Below are positions 63,955 to 64,000 of a DNA stretch of 64,000 nucleotides, piece after piece. Source of the DNA: Sphaerochaeta sp. (GTDB taxonomy: Bacteria > Spirochaetota > Spirochaetia > Sphaerochaetales > Sphaerochaetaceae). Every line of letters begins with the position of its first letter. The first letter of the stretch is position 1. Location of the stretch: NCBI GenBank assembly GCA_022482495.1, contig JAKVPA010000001.1, forward strand, positions 372,001-436,000. Reading direction: 5' to 3'. The position numbers were made by a program, and so were the translations under genes. The notes under the pieces were generated by a model. It saw only the letters and a program-made list of their open reading frames with translations. It searched no databases and was not told the origin of the DNA.

Positions 63955-64000
63955 CCGGGCTTTGCGTGGAGGAATTCTCAGATGACGTTGGCTCCACCGC

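Noticed and set aside
1-64000. CRISPR array or prophage
   Set aside because: No regularly spaced repeats and no phage structural genes were seen; the only recombinase is a broken fragment among insertion sequences.

Overview
The window is a dense, GC-rich (roughly 57%) bacterial chromosome segment that most resembles a spirochaete of the Sphaerochaeta group. This placement is an inference from short secreted beta-barrel proteins of the MKKKFVLVLALVL type, the NusG-II / Gx-transporter pair, the gene order infC-rpmI-rplT, and the anaerobic purine cluster; no rRNA or marker phylogeny was available. Many genes overlap by ATGA. A striking share of first-in-operon genes have a -10 hexamer only 6-10 nt before the start codon, which suggests leaderless transcripts.

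Layout. 0-6.3 kb: a carbohydrate ABC transporter (binding protein, two permeases) with an unsaturated glucuronyl hydrolase (GH88) and a heparinase II/III-type lyase, i.e. a uronate-polysaccharide or glycosaminoglycan operon. 6.3-8.8 kb: copZ-copA copper export behind a MerR/CueR-like promoter. 8.9-16.5 kb: a mobile-element hot spot. A porin-like gene is broken by an IS630 element. A tyrosine recombinase is truncated, split by an IS256-family element, and that element is in turn hit by a second IS256-family element. An intact porin faces inward, and an IS3 element follows. The two porin starts form a perfect 52-bp inverted repeat around the recombinase remains. 16.5-19.5 kb: one histidine kinase with two tandem paralogous response regulators. 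19.6-24.7 kb: NusG-II protein, Gx transporter, unknown protein, HAD phosphatase and MFS exporter in one run.

24.7-35.6 kb (minus strand): ygfK-ssnA-ygeY-ygfM-xdhD-ygeW, the anaerobic purine/urate degradation set known from E. coli and gut anaerobes. A nearly identical 18-bp tandem motif lies just upstream of the -35 boxes of ygfK and ygeW. A divergent PLP enzyme and a threonine-synthase-like gene follow (35.8-38.7 kb). 40-45 kb: tRNA-Leu, tatD, class II aldolase, infC-rpmI-rplT, a coiled-coil protein and a convincing 6S RNA. 45-52 kb: TPR protein, tsaE, tsaB, trxB, an RND exporter and a diacylglycerol glycosyltransferase. 52-64 kb: TrpR-like repressor, ASCH protein, aldo/keto reductase, cardiolipin synthase, MarR with a heterodimeric ABC exporter, queH, two paralogous TPR membrane proteins, and a patatin / beta-barrel protein at the edge.

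A major caveat: at least ten otherwise well-conserved genes carry single-base frameshifts (mostly one extra base). They are annotated here as whole genes with the break noted. They may be uncorrected sequencing or assembly errors rather than real decay. No CRISPR array, rRNA operon, replication origin or prophage was seen. The most interesting system-level signals are the shared operator of the purine cluster, the inverted porin/recombinase locus, and the leaderless-promoter signature.
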